Assembly (NCBI GenBank): GCA_902728285.1
Contig: CACVBU010000865.1
Span: 3,797,008-3,861,007, forward strand
DNA length: 64,000 nt
From: Clytia hemisphaerica
Lineage: Eukaryota > Cnidaria > Hydrozoa > Leptothecata > Clytiidae
Direction: 5' to 3'
In this document: positions 23,560 through 35,697 of the stretch, one piece after another
How positions within the stretch are numbered: the stretch's first letter is position 1
Layout: each line of letters starts with the position of its first letter
The notes under the pieces: generated by a model
Database searches by the model: none
The model's input: only the letters and a program-made list of their open reading frames with translations
What the model was told of the DNA's origin: nothing
Translations under genes and position numbers: made by a program

Positions 23560-25878
23560 TCCTTATAAGCTTGGGAGAACATATCAAAATTTTAATTCTG
23601 AAAATTGTGAAAACAGATCAAATTTTCTAGAGAAGATACTTTGAGATTAAAAATTTAGTTATTTATTATTTATTATTTATTTAATTTACAAATCAAATTG
23701 TCCAGGAAGGCTATGCCTGGGAAACAGATATTTAAAAAAAGGACCTCACTGGATGCTTTCCAACTTAAGCATGATTATTTTGTAGAGATTGATAAACCTG
23801 GGAGATATATTATCGTGAATAAATAATTTTAAAAAACATCCTACACATTGCCTGATGATGAAAAATAATCTCTCGACAAACATAGCCAAAGGTATGGTCC
23901 AAGAAAAGAAAGCCCCACAACAATGATATAAACTCCCAATCTGCCAATATGAATACCACTGCACTAGCAGTATAGACTTAAACTTGTATATCAAGATTAC
24001 AGGATTTCGAGTACGGGCTGATTTTACTATTGTTTTCAGTGGTTTCATTTTCGATTTCAAGCCAACATCTTAGCAACTGGGTGCTCGCCCATAGTTACAG
24101 GGGTTTGTGCAAAAAACTAAGCATAGAAAATTTTCCAAATCCCACATTTTGAATAATGCAATGAAAAATAAAACTTTTCTATGTTTCACTTTTTTGCACC
24201 TATTCTTCAAAGTGAAAATATTTAAGATTTTAAGTTCAATGATTTTTTACGGCACTTTGTTGACAATCTAACTCTCGCATCAAATTCCCCCTTTCTTCAG
24301 TAAATTGAAAATGAGAAAAAACCTAAAGCCACGGATCATGAATTGAAACAAATATATGAAGGGGTGGGATTTTACAGCCGCCCGTCGTGCAAGGCACAGA
24401 AAGGTCACGGGTGCCAAAAAGAAGGGCCGTTTGAAATGCGGCAACCTCATTGGTGGAAATTTGATATACAGCTGCAAAGGAGCCCTGGGAAGCAATCAGT
24501 AGAAGAGACCACTTTCGTTTTTGTTGCAAATTTCTAAGAAAACTTCTCTCAGGGATTATTGTCAATGTACATGTACACATGTGTTGTGTCAACTTGTCAG
24601 CATTGTATTGTTGTATTAAAGGAAAAGATAAAAGAAGTAAGACTAGCCTAGTTTCTAATCCTGATGTAGGAGTTTAAGTTTAGACTGAATGGGTCGATAA
24701 ACTCAAACTTATTTAGACACATTTAAAAATCCTGTTGAACCAAAAAGAATACAGCTACAATATATACAAAAAACACTGTAAGCGCTAGCTCTCTTTTTAC
24801 TTTTGTTATTGCTCTAAGGTTTGTTTTTTTACTGACCTTCCCCAGCTAACAACAGCGAAGCTGTTTCGTAGTTATTTGAAAGATCATTGTCGTCGCATTA
24901 TTCTCTACCCAAACAATTATAACACGTCAACCTAGTCCAGACTTATGCAGATAAACTTTCAGTGAGGCTGGAACTTCAATTATTGAGGATTACGATTTTA
25001 CCAGCTTTTTAGCGATTTTTGCCTCGCTAACCCAAATCTCGCAACCTCTTTACCTTAAGGAAGATTGAAATTAGAGTTTTTTAGCGTTCCGAAAAAAAAG
25101 CATAGCAGAAATCTTTTCATCTTCACAGGATCGATTCTCAACAACAAAATACATCTTTTGGTCTTTGGGTTTGTTCTGACATTTTTCCTTCAAAGAATAA
25201 CGATCACTTTCCTTTTCCCCTTGAGCGTGAGAAAAAAATGTTTAGCTCACGCTTTCGCGCGGACGAATAAAGATGAGGCGGCAATCTTGCACTGAGGGTG
25301 CTACTTAGTTGCCGCCCTATTTTGCGCCCACGATAGAATGGTCTAAACACGGGGGTATTCCAAATGATAAACTATGTCATTCTGTAAGTGTTTATTTTCT
25401 GAAAGATACAAATAGTATATTGAATACTATTAACTTATTTGTTTAAGTATTTCTGAGCGCAAATTTAAATATATAGTTAAATAAAAAACAAATGATAACA
25501 GTTCTGTTTATTCTTCAAACCCCCGGAAAAAGTTTTTTTGCCGACTTAGCTATTTTACAATTCTCGGGAAAGAACTCCCATAGGAATTCCGATACCTAAC
25601 CCGATTGGTTAATTTCGGAACAGCTTCAAGAAAGACATAATGGCAGATAGTTTTAAAAGTTTCTGAGGAAATATGTGTAATTTATCAATGTTGATGGCTT
25701 GTTGATTCTTTAAAGAACAAAGATAACAGGTATAGCTTTTTCTAATCCTGGAATATCGAAGCTCCAGCTACACTGACTTTTGCTAGTCAGGATGCATTTT
25801 CTTCTTATATCTTGAAGAGCAGCCACCGGCTAGGAAGTATGATATATCTCTTCTTGAAGTCTCCTTCTCCTGGAAAAT
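23560..25878. other. Intergenic stretch without recognised genes
   Basis: Contains a TTATTTATT simple repeat near 23660 and several short frames without family resemblance. No inverted-repeat element with clear ends was found. Confidence 0.35.
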
Positions 25879-26507
25879 TACTTTAATGGATAAATTTTCG
25901 CAGGGATTAATTTTCGCGGATTTCGCGGATTTGGGTGTCATCCGCGAAAATAAGTCCCATTGGAAATTTGAAAAATGCCCATCCGCGAAAATTAGTTTCC
26001 ACGAAAAATTTGAATTTTTTTTGCAATCCGGGAAATTTCTATTTTTATCGTTTATTTTCTTTATTCAGTTACTACGTTCATATTTTGTTTGTATCCCCTT
26101 TGTATTTCAAAAACAGTTTTGACATGAGAAACTAAAACTAATTCATTTTCAATTTAATTTTCTTATCCCGAATTTATCTTCCCCCAAATAGGCTGTGAAA
26201 ATTTAGCTCCGCACCATGGAAGTTCAAATTCAACTTTTGATAGTTGTAATACATATCTCCTCGCCCTATTCCAAAACACCCTCTTATTACTTGAAAAAAA
26301 ATTCTTAATTTTCCTGGAAAAATTTCATTTCAATGTTTTGACCCTTTTCAAAAATTTTACTTTGTACCCCAATCCGCAAAATTAAATCCCCGCGAAAAAT
26401 CAGGAAATTCCTCATCCGCGAAAATTAATCCCCGCGAAATCTTAAAATTTCGCGGATGAGCTCAACTGCGAAATTTAATCCCCGCGAAAGTTTATCCCAT
26501 TAAAGTA
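25879..26507. mobile_element. MITE with TACTTTAATGG ends and CGCGAAAATTAATCC motifs
   Basis: Inverted ends TACTTTAATGG, then GATAAA(C)TTTCGC and GGGATTAATTTTCGCGG. The interior repeats CCGCGAAAATTAATCC in both directions. Insertion at TTAA is possible, but the palindrome extends beyond it, so the exact duplication is unclear. Confidence 0.8.
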
Positions 26508-26595
26508 TCTGTTCTGTATCCTGGGCTCTCCTATCCTGGATTATATCATCTGATCTGGGAAAAAAAGGGACTCCTGGAAAATGTACCGTAGAATT

Positions 26596-28163
26596 GTCTA
26601 ATATTGACATGCGTCTTCTAATTTCGACACCGGATCTGTAAATTAATCAAAACAAACCTTGAATGAAATTTTTAGTATCATTCTTATCGAACTAGTTCAT
26701 CCATCAAACTAGAAATTTGGTAAACATTGCAATCCTTTCAATTAAAAAAGCAGCCAAATTATGAGCAGTTTCACACAACACACGAAACGCATGCAAACTT
26801 CCTTGTAACTTTCTCGTGCCCATCATTAAAATTTTACAACTTTATTACGCTTCAAGTCACATAATAAAAACGCATGTTTGGACTTTGTATCCTATGCTGC
26901 ACTCAAGCACTTAACCTAAAGTCCCGCAAAGGCGGGACAAAAATGAGTTTTTTGAAGTTTGCAAAAAAACGCCACATAGAAGATCTTTCAAATTCAGTAT
27001 GTGAATAGAGCAGTAAAAAATATAACTTTTCTATTTTTCCTTTTTTTTGCAAAGTTCTAGGAATGAAAATAAAGGGGTAATGATAATTGAATACTATCCA
27101 TTGATGACCCGCGCACTATTGTAAAGCTAGAATCGCTTCGCGTACTCTTCGCTTGAGAAAATAATTGACAGATTGAAGTTTTTCACCCGCGCAGGAGTTC
27201 GGGGAGCGTTCTCTGCTCAATCCTCGGACTGCGCTAAAAATGGTAGACTGAGCTGTGGTAGATCATTTCGATGGAAGTTGTTAGAATATTTACAAGGCTC
27301 TTGACAGAAAATCGTTTGTTTTATTGTCAATGATGACAGCGTGGTTATTAATTTTGTTAGATCTGACAAATTTATGTTTGTAAGGGATCTTCGACAAAAA
27401 AATTTCGAATTTTTTATCGACATTGGGCTGATAAGGGGTGGGGGGGGGGGGTCCAACTACATGCCGATAAAAAAACAAGTATTGAGACGAAAATCCTTTC
27501 AGCCAATTTCTTTCTGATTTCGTCCACAAACTCCACTGAAAGCATATGATTTCACTTGCTTTCACCTTTGCACGCAAATTCGCAGCTTTAAAAGTATATA
27601 CAGTTTTGAACTATCTTTGATAAAAAACTCTTTTTTCATTGGCCAGCACGCTGCCTTTTCCTTCGATGTTGCGACTTCATCCCGTCATTTTAACTTTTGT
27701 TTTGATTAACAATATCAATGCGGGTATGAACAAACTCAATGTTGGTGCACAAATAGACAAAAATTTGACGATGACGGGTGGGAAGGCGATGGCCGACGAG
27801 ATTGGAGGAAATTGTGTCTTCGAAGATGTAAAAGTTGGATTTGAAAAATTTTGGCCGATAAGAGCAAGGGGGGGGAGGGGGTCTGAAGCTTATCGACCCA
27901 ATGCCGATAAAAAATTCGAAAGTTTTTTGTCGAAGACCCCTACTGTAAGTGCACTTTACAGTTTTGATTCCCATTGAAGAATCATATTCTGGTTTTCATG
28001 TTATTAGATGCTGTTTTAGAGCTTTAGCTCTACACTGTGATAGGGAGAGTACAATTTAGTGATTGATTGATAACTTTGGTATGTATTTGTTTATGTTTGA
28101 TTTTTATTTCGAAGACCAGCCTACAGCTATGTCGAAATTAGAAGACGCGTGTCGATATTAGAC
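26596..28163. mobile_element. 1.6-kb DNA element, family E copy 1
   Basis: Inverted ends GTCTAATAT(T/C)GACA and GCGTCTTCTAATTTCGACA at 26596-26630 and 28130-28163. Parts recur at 45205-45870 (GTCTAATG then CTCTAATTTCAACACC, and the block CGCATGTTTGGACTTTGTA). No transposase frame is evident, and no clear target duplication was seen. Confidence 0.7.
27384..27946. mobile_element. Nested inverted-repeat element inside family E
   Basis: GGGATCTTCGACAAAAAAAT and TTTCGAATTTTTTATCGACA at the left face the inverted forms at the right, each followed inward by a long G run (27440-27450 and 27869-27885). It may be a separate insertion or a sub-terminal repeat of the larger element. Confidence 0.55.
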
Positions 28164-28330
28164 GATCCTAGGGTATATCTGTTCTCTAGAAATATTATGC
28201 TCCTGGAAAAATATAATAGCTATTCTCTAAGAAAGTTAAAATGCTCTTAGAAAATGAGACCTTTTAACGAAATCATGATGAAGCTCCTTGAAAAAAAAAT
28301 CTGGCATCTGGTTGTGTTTTTCACAATTTA

Positions 28331-28972
28331 GACGACCCACGGCAAGGCCCGAACATGTTCGGGCCTCTTGATTAATACTTTTTAAAAATGGTCCGCACGT
28401 GGGCCGCGCGTGACCCGCACAGTTTCGGACCATGTTCGGGCCAGATTTTCGAAAACTTGCTACGATCGCGCATGTAATTTCAGGACCCAATATTTATATT
28501 TTAAATTCCTTATTTTAGCAAACAAATTTAAAAATCTTCATCTTTATTCAAATATATATTGTTCAAATATAAAAGTTAATCATCTATTTTCCAATTAAGT
28601 TAGGAAAATTATTAAAAAGAATGATTTGAATCTTACATAATATGGTCTTCTTTTTATTCTTTATCCCGTTCCCTTTTCTCGTGGTCTTCTCCTATTCGAA
28701 GCAGAATTTTTCTGGATCGTTTTTTGTACTGTTATACAACTTTGTGAATCAAACTGGTATTTGGAACTTTGAATTTGTGTAATGAAAATATTTAACATAT
28801 AACAATGGATGATGATAAACCAGGAAAGGTAAATAAAATTAAATTCTACTATTCCTATGATGGCCCGAACATGGTCCGAACAAAATGTTCGGGCCAATTC
28901 AATAATACTTCTTTGTGGCCTGAGCATGGTCCGAACAGGCCCGAACATGTTCGGGCCATGCCGTGGGTCGTC
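28331..28972. mobile_element. MITE, 642 bp, 6-bp target duplication
   Basis: Inverted ends GACGACCCACGGCA, then GGCCCGAACATGTTCGGGCC, itself a perfect palindrome. AATTTA flanks both sides (28325-28330 and 28973-28978). Further GGCCCGAACATG half-sites lie inside. No coding capacity. Confidence 0.87.
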
Positions 28973-29276
28973 AATTTAGCTCCTGGATTTTTTGAACAAA
29001 TTGTCCGCTGGAAAATTGTATGTGTTTTTCCTTAAAATGCGCTCCTGGATTTTAAGAACAGATGTATTTAAGGCGACCCCTGGATTTTACCTGGGTGTTT
29101 GAGGAAAGTCTCTCCTAGATAATTTACTCCAGACGTCCGCACTCGATAGGATCGATCATCGGAACGTCTCGATGACGGATCGATATGTGATTGATGGATT
29201 ACTTAACGATCCGGATAGAAGATCGATGGAAGATTCAGCCATTAAAAAGTCTTGAGTATCGATCTAGCCTGGGTAT

Positions 29277-29433
29277 CCAGACTCAAAATTTCAGAAAAAA
29301 ACACTCTTACCTCAATATACAAAGTTTCTAAAATTTAAGAGTCTGGTGCAACTAAAAAAGTCTGATACAGTTTTGAATGACACAGTCTGTGAGTAAACCC
29401 TTGTTGACAGAATCTCAAAACTGTGGAAACCCA
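29277..29433. mobile_element. Small MITE with CCTGGGT ends, nested
   Basis: CCTGGGTATCCAGACTC faces the inverted form of CTGTGGAAACCCAGG, with ATCTCAAAACTG-like sub-terminal sequence on both sides. Confidence 0.5.
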
Positions 29434-30905
29434 GGTAGACACACATAATTACTTACCATAAAACCTCTTTTACAAACTCAATAAACTTTCAAAACTACTT
29501 TAAACTATATCCAAACGTCAGCCACATTCATAAAAAAGGCTCCTTTCCATCAGCCATTTTGTTTAGAAATGAACCTGCGTTTTCATTTTCATTTGTTTAT
29601 CTTTTTTTGCAAGGTCAGCTTTTTCCATAAATTATGTGCGCGCATCGAAAAATATCGAAAACCCCGCGAAAATTCTGCTCAGTGACTGGGCGCGTACTGA
29701 CCAATTAGAGACACTCGCATATGCAGGGACAGATATCCCTGTAGACGAGTTACTTCGACCAGACCGTAAACCAGAGACAAAATATTAAAAAAAACTAGAC
29801 AGTGAAATAGTTTACGGTCTGGATATCCACACAAGTGTTTCAACCGGTATTCCAACGAAGCCATATTTTGGTTTGTACAGAAATTTCGCCCGCTCAAATC
29901 TAAACAACAAAATGGTCAATCTCACTAAAGCAAAACATTGCGGCCACGGCATTTCCCTGGATAAAAATTCTGGTCACGTGACCATCCGTGATTTTAGACC
30001 AATGAAAACGCTTCATTTCCCCGGATTAAAGTTGTGTCTACACTAACACGTGGGAAATGGCTAGAAAACGAGAAAAAAAACTGGGGGTCAAATTAAATTT
30101 TTCTTCCTTCTTGCGGCAAACATAAAAGACTTTAAGAGGCCATTTATTTAAGAAAGGGGTGTTATATCATTCATAAATTATGTAAGTAAGTGATATTTTA
30201 AGTAACAAGCTCATTAACAATTTTATTTTGAAGTTTGTTTTTAAAAACAGAACCCCCGTGCTATAAGATAATCTCATTTTCTTAACTTATGGACCCAATT
30301 GGAAGTCTTTGTAATACAGATCATTTGGCAGTGTAGTTGCAGCCTATACAAGAATTGGAATCTCAAGTCTGAAGTCGTAACTCCTTGTCAGTGACCCCGC
30401 AGAGAAGTTTTTAGTTGGCAGACACTGACTTTAGGTTGGTTTGGAAATCGTTTTATTTTGAAATGTAATCTTCACTTTAGATGAATACTTTTATTTATTT
30501 GGATTCATGAAAGGTTCAAGGTTTGTTTACTTTTTATTTCAAGTTATTTCATTGATTTATTGAGCTGCAATAGCTGAATGAAAAACAAAGATTTTTGATA
30601 GTTATCATCGTGGGCTTGGCCGCCATTTTGAATTTTGATTTTTTTTCTCCTGTACTCAGCAATTTAGAGGTTGTTCGTAATACGCGATTTGGCTTACGCG
30701 TAACACTTGTGTCCAGGCTAGTATTGATCCTTCGTTGATCCATTATCGAGCTAGTATTTCAATCGAGTATATCGATTCGTCATCGATCGTTAATCGATTC
30801 CTCATCGATCGTTAATCTATTCGTCATCAATCGTTAATCGGTTTGTTATCGATCGTAAATCAAGATTGATAAAAGATCGATGATAGATCGATATAAATAA
30901 TCGAA

Positions 30906-31248
30906 GGACCCTGCCGACGCACCGGACTGTCCGGTGTATTTGTCCGGTGGCAAAAGTATCCTCTCGCTACACCGGACGCAATAAGTCTGGTGTCAGTCCG
31001 GTGTTGCATACAGGGAATTTTGGACGCCGGACATTTATGAAACAAAAAATTAAGAAACACCGGATGCACCGGACTGGTCATGTCCGTTGTTTTGATTGTC
31101 CGGTGGGAAAAAATATCCTTCTCCGACACCGGACATCCGACTTCCTTAAGTCCGGTGTAGAAGTTGTCCGGTGGTAAAAAAAATTCTAATTTTACACCGG
31201 ACTTTCGCGTGTCCGGTGCTCGTTAAGTCCGGTGCGTCGGCAGGGTCC
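30906..31248. mobile_element. CCCTGCC-ended MITE, family D copy 2, nested
   Basis: Inverted ends GGACCCTGCCGACGCACCGG. The interior is a series of GTCCGGTG/CACCGGAC palindromes at irregular spacing. It sits inside the 29129-31399 transposon and matches the short copy at 23487-23553. Confidence 0.8.
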
Positions 31249-31791
31249 TATAATCCATAACTAATCATAAGCTTAAAAAAATCTTGAGTATCGATCCTCT
31301 ATCGATCTTCTATCCGGATCGTTAAGTAATCCATCGATCACATATCGATCCGTCATCTAGCCGTTCCCATGATCGATCCTATCGAGCGCGGACGTCTGGT
31401 TTACTCGGAAAAAAAGAACAGATATTTCAAAAAAATCTGGCAGACGGCTGCTCTTAAGAAATAAAACTACCTGAAATTTGGGGTTCAAAATGATTGTAAC
31501 TTATCTTCTTTATACTGGTCTGCCCTCTAGTCTTTAGTTGCTTCTTCACAAAATAAACGTATAGTGAATAAACCGCGTGTAGCAGAGAAAAAAAGATTCC
31601 TGAAAAATTCTAGATTTTGATCGCAACTTGATCTCCCATTATGGACTAGCAAAGATGCCAATCAACTTTTTGAAGATTTTTTCTTTTCTCTCTCGCATCA
31701 AACCCCACTCCTGCTAGTCGCAGCTGGGTTAACCCGCAGGATTAGAAGAACAGAATCGAAAAGGCTGGTGCATCCTCCACCTAAAGAGTTC

Positions 31792-31863
31792 AGGTTCTAC
31801 CGAGACTTGAACTCGGATCGCCAGATTCAGAGTCTGGAGTGCTAACCATTACACCATAGAACC
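31792..31863 (-). tRNA. tRNA-Gln (anticodon CTG)
   Basis: A 72-base cloverleaf on the minus strand: acceptor GGTTCTA pairs with TAGAACC, the D arm holds TGGTGTAATGGTTAGCA, the anticodon loop CTCTGAA contains CTG, and the T arm holds GTTCAAGTC. An internal pol III terminator candidate (TTTT) lies about 30 bases downstream. It is 104 bases from a tRNA-Arg on the other strand. Confidence 0.95.
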
Positions 31864-31967
31864 ATAAATTCTAATGGTCTACGGCATTAATACATTTCTT
31901 ATATCGTTTGATTGATTCTTTGATGAAGAAATTATTAATTTGAAATAAACCATTGCACTGCCTCACC

Positions 31968-32040
31968 GCCTCTGTAGCCTAATGGATAAGGCATTGACCT
32001 CCTAAGCCGGGGATTGTGGGTTCGAGTCCCATCAGAGGTA
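31968..32040 (+). tRNA. tRNA-Arg (anticodon CCT)
   Basis: A 73-base cloverleaf: acceptor GCCTCTG pairs with CAGAGGT (one G-T pair), the D arm has TAGCCTAATGGATAAGGC, the anticodon loop CTCCTAA contains CCT, and the T arm is GTGGGTTCGAGTCCCAT. No intron. Confidence 0.95.
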
Positions 32041-32044
32041 AGGT

Positions 32045-33160
32045 AGTGATTATAGTCATTCTATAGCCCCTCCATCACATCACGCGTTTGCACAGAGTAA
32101 TAATAGATAGAGTGATAAACTGAATCACTGAATAAGCCCAAATAGACGGAGTAACGAATCTCTAGTCCGTGCTAGTCCATTGACTAGTTACGATCTATCT
32201 GATGTTCATACCAGAGGTGGAGGGTACTTAGGCAAAACTGGGTGTTGGGTATGTGCGGACAAAGGTCGTTTTTACCCTTTAGAGTCTGTCTAAGGGTTAG
32301 ACTAGTAAACTTATTACTTATAATAAAACTGTCAATCAAATAATGTAAACACAAATTGAATATTAAGCGCCCGGGGGAGGTACTACCCTTGTCGACTGAC
32401 GGGGGTGCTCCGCTGAGGTTCGAAAAATGGACCCTACGTGGGACTCGAAATTTGTGACTCTGAATGGGACTGAAATTCCAAAATTTTCTCAAATTTTCTA
32501 CTTTTTCCCCAAACTTTCCAAAAATAGGCACCCTACGAGGGACTAATTTTTCTGTTTTGGTGTTTTTGCGACCCTACCTGGGACTCGTGGAGGTTAAAAA
32601 AGGTGCCAAGGCAAATATGGGGGGGCTGGTCCCCCTGGCCCTAGGCTGCTCGCATCCACTAACGAATCCGTGCTTCTTTATACTACCTGCGGTTTTGTAG
32701 AGGTCTGCGATTCAGACTACCCTGCCCCCCCCTGCCACCACGCCACTGAGAGGGCTGAGAGACATACAGATTTCTGTATGTCTGACCCGTGCGGGATTGC
32801 ATTTATTTTTCTTTCTGTTTGTTGCATTTTTGGAAATGCTCATTTATTTATATGTTCCCATGTTTAATGTTACTATGAAATATCATTTAGTCAAAAAAGT
32901 TGGATGGATTCTCAAAAACCTAAAAAAGGTTGTAAAATTAAACAAGGTAAGAAGCTTCTAGTCGTTGAAATTCAGAAAATACACGCAACCTCACCTCTTC
33001 GATTCTTTTTATTTGGAGCTTGAATTTTTTATATATGGGTCTGTTTTCAACGACTAGTTTACTAGTCTATCTAAGGGTCGGAAAATTCAAGATTTTAGGG
33101 ATTTTTTTTGATTTCAAGTGAAAAAATGTAAAAAAGCGAGGGGCAAATCACTAGAATAAA
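32045..33160. other. Intergenic region with repeat remnants
   Basis: Holds phrases of the kind CCCTACGTGGGACT repeated in variants (32430-32600) and a block at 32641-32722 shared with 10508 and 11570. No gene was recognised. Confidence 0.4.
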
Positions 33161-33164
33161 TCTC

Positions 33165-33670
33165 GTACACAATTTTATAAATCAAAAATAAATCAGAAAT
33201 TAATCATAAATCAAAAATAAATCAGAAATTAATCATAAATCAAAAATAAATCAGAAATAAATCAATAAATCAAAAATAAATCAGAAATAAATCAATAAAT
33301 CAAAAGTAAATCAGAAATAAATCAGAAATAAATCACAAATAAATCAAAAATCTTTCGAAAAAAAATTAACTTTTCAACTTTTTTTAATTTTTTCAACTTT
33401 TTTTAATTTTTTGATAATAATTTTGATTATATCAGTTCGTTATAATTTGAAAAGAATTTTCCATAAAATTACTCCTATTCATAAATTAGAGATAAATCAA
33501 AAATAATTCAAAAATAAATCATGAATAAACCATAAATCAAAAATAAATCAAAAATAAATCATAAATCAAAAATAAATCAAAAATAAATCATGAATCAAAA
33601 ACAAATCAAAAATAAATCATAAATCAAAAATAAATCAAAAATAAATCAGAAATCAAAAATAAATCAGAAA
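33165..33670. repeat. ATAAATCAAAA-type minisatellite, two blocks
   Basis: Two blocks (33165-33360 and 33480-33670) of 10-15 base units such as AATAAATCAAAAATAAATCA and ATAAATCAGAA, separated by a T-rich spacer. Confidence 0.9.
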
Positions 33671-33745
33671 TCTCTCCATTTTTTGCCCCTCGTAAAAAAG
33701 TCTCTTTTTCAAAAATCACTTTTTTCAAAAATCGAAAAGTACAGA

Positions 33746-34264
33746 CCATAGATTTTTTTAAATGCCGTGCTTTAAGCTCTTCCAAGCAAAGAAAGTGAAT
33801 ATCGTAAACAAAATATTGCTGCTATTATTTTCGAAAACCCGCGAAAGCTTCTTATTGGTCAAGCGACGAAATTCTATTGTAATGTCACATGACTTAGGTA
33901 AGATACCTAACCTCGGCACACTTTTCAGCAAATGCACGCCATCCAGCCCAATGAGTTTAAAGCCCGAAGGGCTAGAGTTCAATCTCTAACCTTTCTCAGG
34001 CAAGAAAAAGCGAAGCCTTAAAAAATGCGCCGCATTTTTGACGACAGATTGAATCTAGCAATCCCTTTGTTTACGATTGATATTTTTTTCGAAATTTAGC
34101 GGTAAATTTTAGTTTCAATCTGTCATTTGTGTAAAAACCAGGCGATCCGCTCAAGGCCGCGCAACTAGGATTTGTTGGCTTCAAATCCTACCAAGGAGAT
34201 TGATTTCTAGCCCTTCGGGCTTATAATTCATTGATCTAGCCCTTTGGGCTTTATAAATCTATGG
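33746..34264. mobile_element. MITE, family B copy 2
   Basis: Shares its left 200 bases with 8498-8715 and ends at the right with the inverted ACCATAGATTTATAAAGCCC. AAGCCCGAAGGGCTAGA also occurs internally at 33961 and inverted at 34207. No convincing target duplication. Confidence 0.75.
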
Positions 34265-34867
34265 TATGGACTTTGATTTGAGGTGCAGTTTAAAATTGTG
34301 GAAAATTCACTTTTAGATATAACAATGTTTTTTAAATCTTTTAGTACGAAATTATTCAATATTAAACGGAATCTACTTCAAAAATTAAGAACAAAATTAC
34401 TGTACAACAGAAAAATAAAAAAGTAAATTAAAATTAAAACAAATTGCGAGAACAAGCTTACTCTGTGTGTATTCCCAAAATAGTTTGTGTTTTAAAAATT
34501 GAAAGTCTCACCAAAAAGTTTGCTTCGATTTCACCAACAATCCTTGAAATCAGTGTAAATATTTGGTTACAGTGAAAACAAATCTTTTTAAAATGAAAGT
34601 AAAATTAGGCCGAAAAAGCAAAAATAAATTCTACAAACAAAACAAAAAATTACAAAATTTACTTTAAAAATTACAATTTTCAGAAAAGTTCCTTAACATT
34701 ATTTCTGTAAATTTTCTATACATAAATTAATTTAAGTGTCAAGAATGTATCCAGGAAAAACCTATCCTGGAATATCTTAAAATCCAAGTTTGGAATTCAT
34801 AACGGGTGTAATAATTTGTAATACTGAATTTAACATTGGGTAGTTATTCCATCTCTGTTTTTAACTA

Positions 34868-35697
34868 CCGGGTGCACCACAATAAAGTTTCTCTCTTTAA
34901 AACTAATTTTCTCGAAATCTAAAAGTTTTAAAAGAACCATTCCTATTTCATTGGAAAGCAGAAAGATAAACTTAAATTTTGATGGGCCATTTATTGAACT
35001 TGATTCATTAGATCAAAAGTTAAGCTCAATTGAATAAAAAAGTTACTTTCGGAAAATGCTCAAAAACGTTAAAAATCGACCTATCAAATTAAACATAAGC
35101 ATGATTTCATGATATATCAGTATTTTCGTTATAGTCATTAAAAATGATAATTAGCTGTCTAAATGACCTTTTGTTATTTAAAGGAAGGTTGAATTTCAAT
35201 GAAAGGAAGAAAATCCGTCGAAAAAGGCCAAATAATCTGGTAAAATTCATAAAAATACATCAAATATGGGTTTCGAGGTAGATCCAGCCTTACATAGACT
35301 TTATCCAGTCTAGAACCAAAAATTTGAGGAAAATTACGGTGAAACTAAATTAAATTGATTTTGATGAAGATTTTAAACCCTTTCGACCCTTCAGTTTCAA
35401 AATTTATGTGTTTTGTTACTGAAAAATGCTCTTAATCATGTAAAGGCTAATGCAATTGCCAAATTTAAAGTAAAAATTTGATAGGTCGATTTTTACCGTT
35501 TTCGAGCACTTTCTGAAAGTAACTTTTTTATTCAATTTAGCATAACTTTTGATCTAATGAATCGAATTTAATAAATGACCCATCAAAATTTAAGTCTATC
35601 TTTCTTCTTTCCAATGATATAGGAGTGGTTCTTCTAAAATTTTTAGATTTCGAGAAAATTAGTCTCAAAGAGAGAAACTTTTTTGTGGCGCACCCGG
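34868..35697. mobile_element. Long-hairpin MITE, 830 bp, TA duplication
   Basis: Arms of about 220 bases, starting CCGGGTGCACCAC and ending in the inverted CCGGGTGCGCCAC, enclose about 350 bases. TA flanks both ends (34866-34867 and 35698-35699). TA duplications suit Tc1/mariner-type mobilisation. Confidence 0.8.

Larger units (their letters stand above)
29129..31399. mobile_element. 2.3-kb DNA transposon with about 130-bp inverted repeats and 6-bp duplication
   Basis: Ends CCAGACGTCCGC and GCTCGATAGGATCGATCAT, with inverted similarity continuing for about 130 bases. TTTACT flanks both ends exactly (29123-29128 and 31400-31405). Sub-terminal regions are packed with ATCGAT, as in the repeated CATCGATCGTTAATCGATTC near 30780. 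Two smaller elements are nested within it. No transposase frame remains. Confidence 0.87.

Noticed and set aside
26596-28163. Target-site duplication for this 1.6-kb element
   Set aside because: The inverted ends are clear, but no matching direct repeat was seen at the flanks, so no superfamily was assigned.
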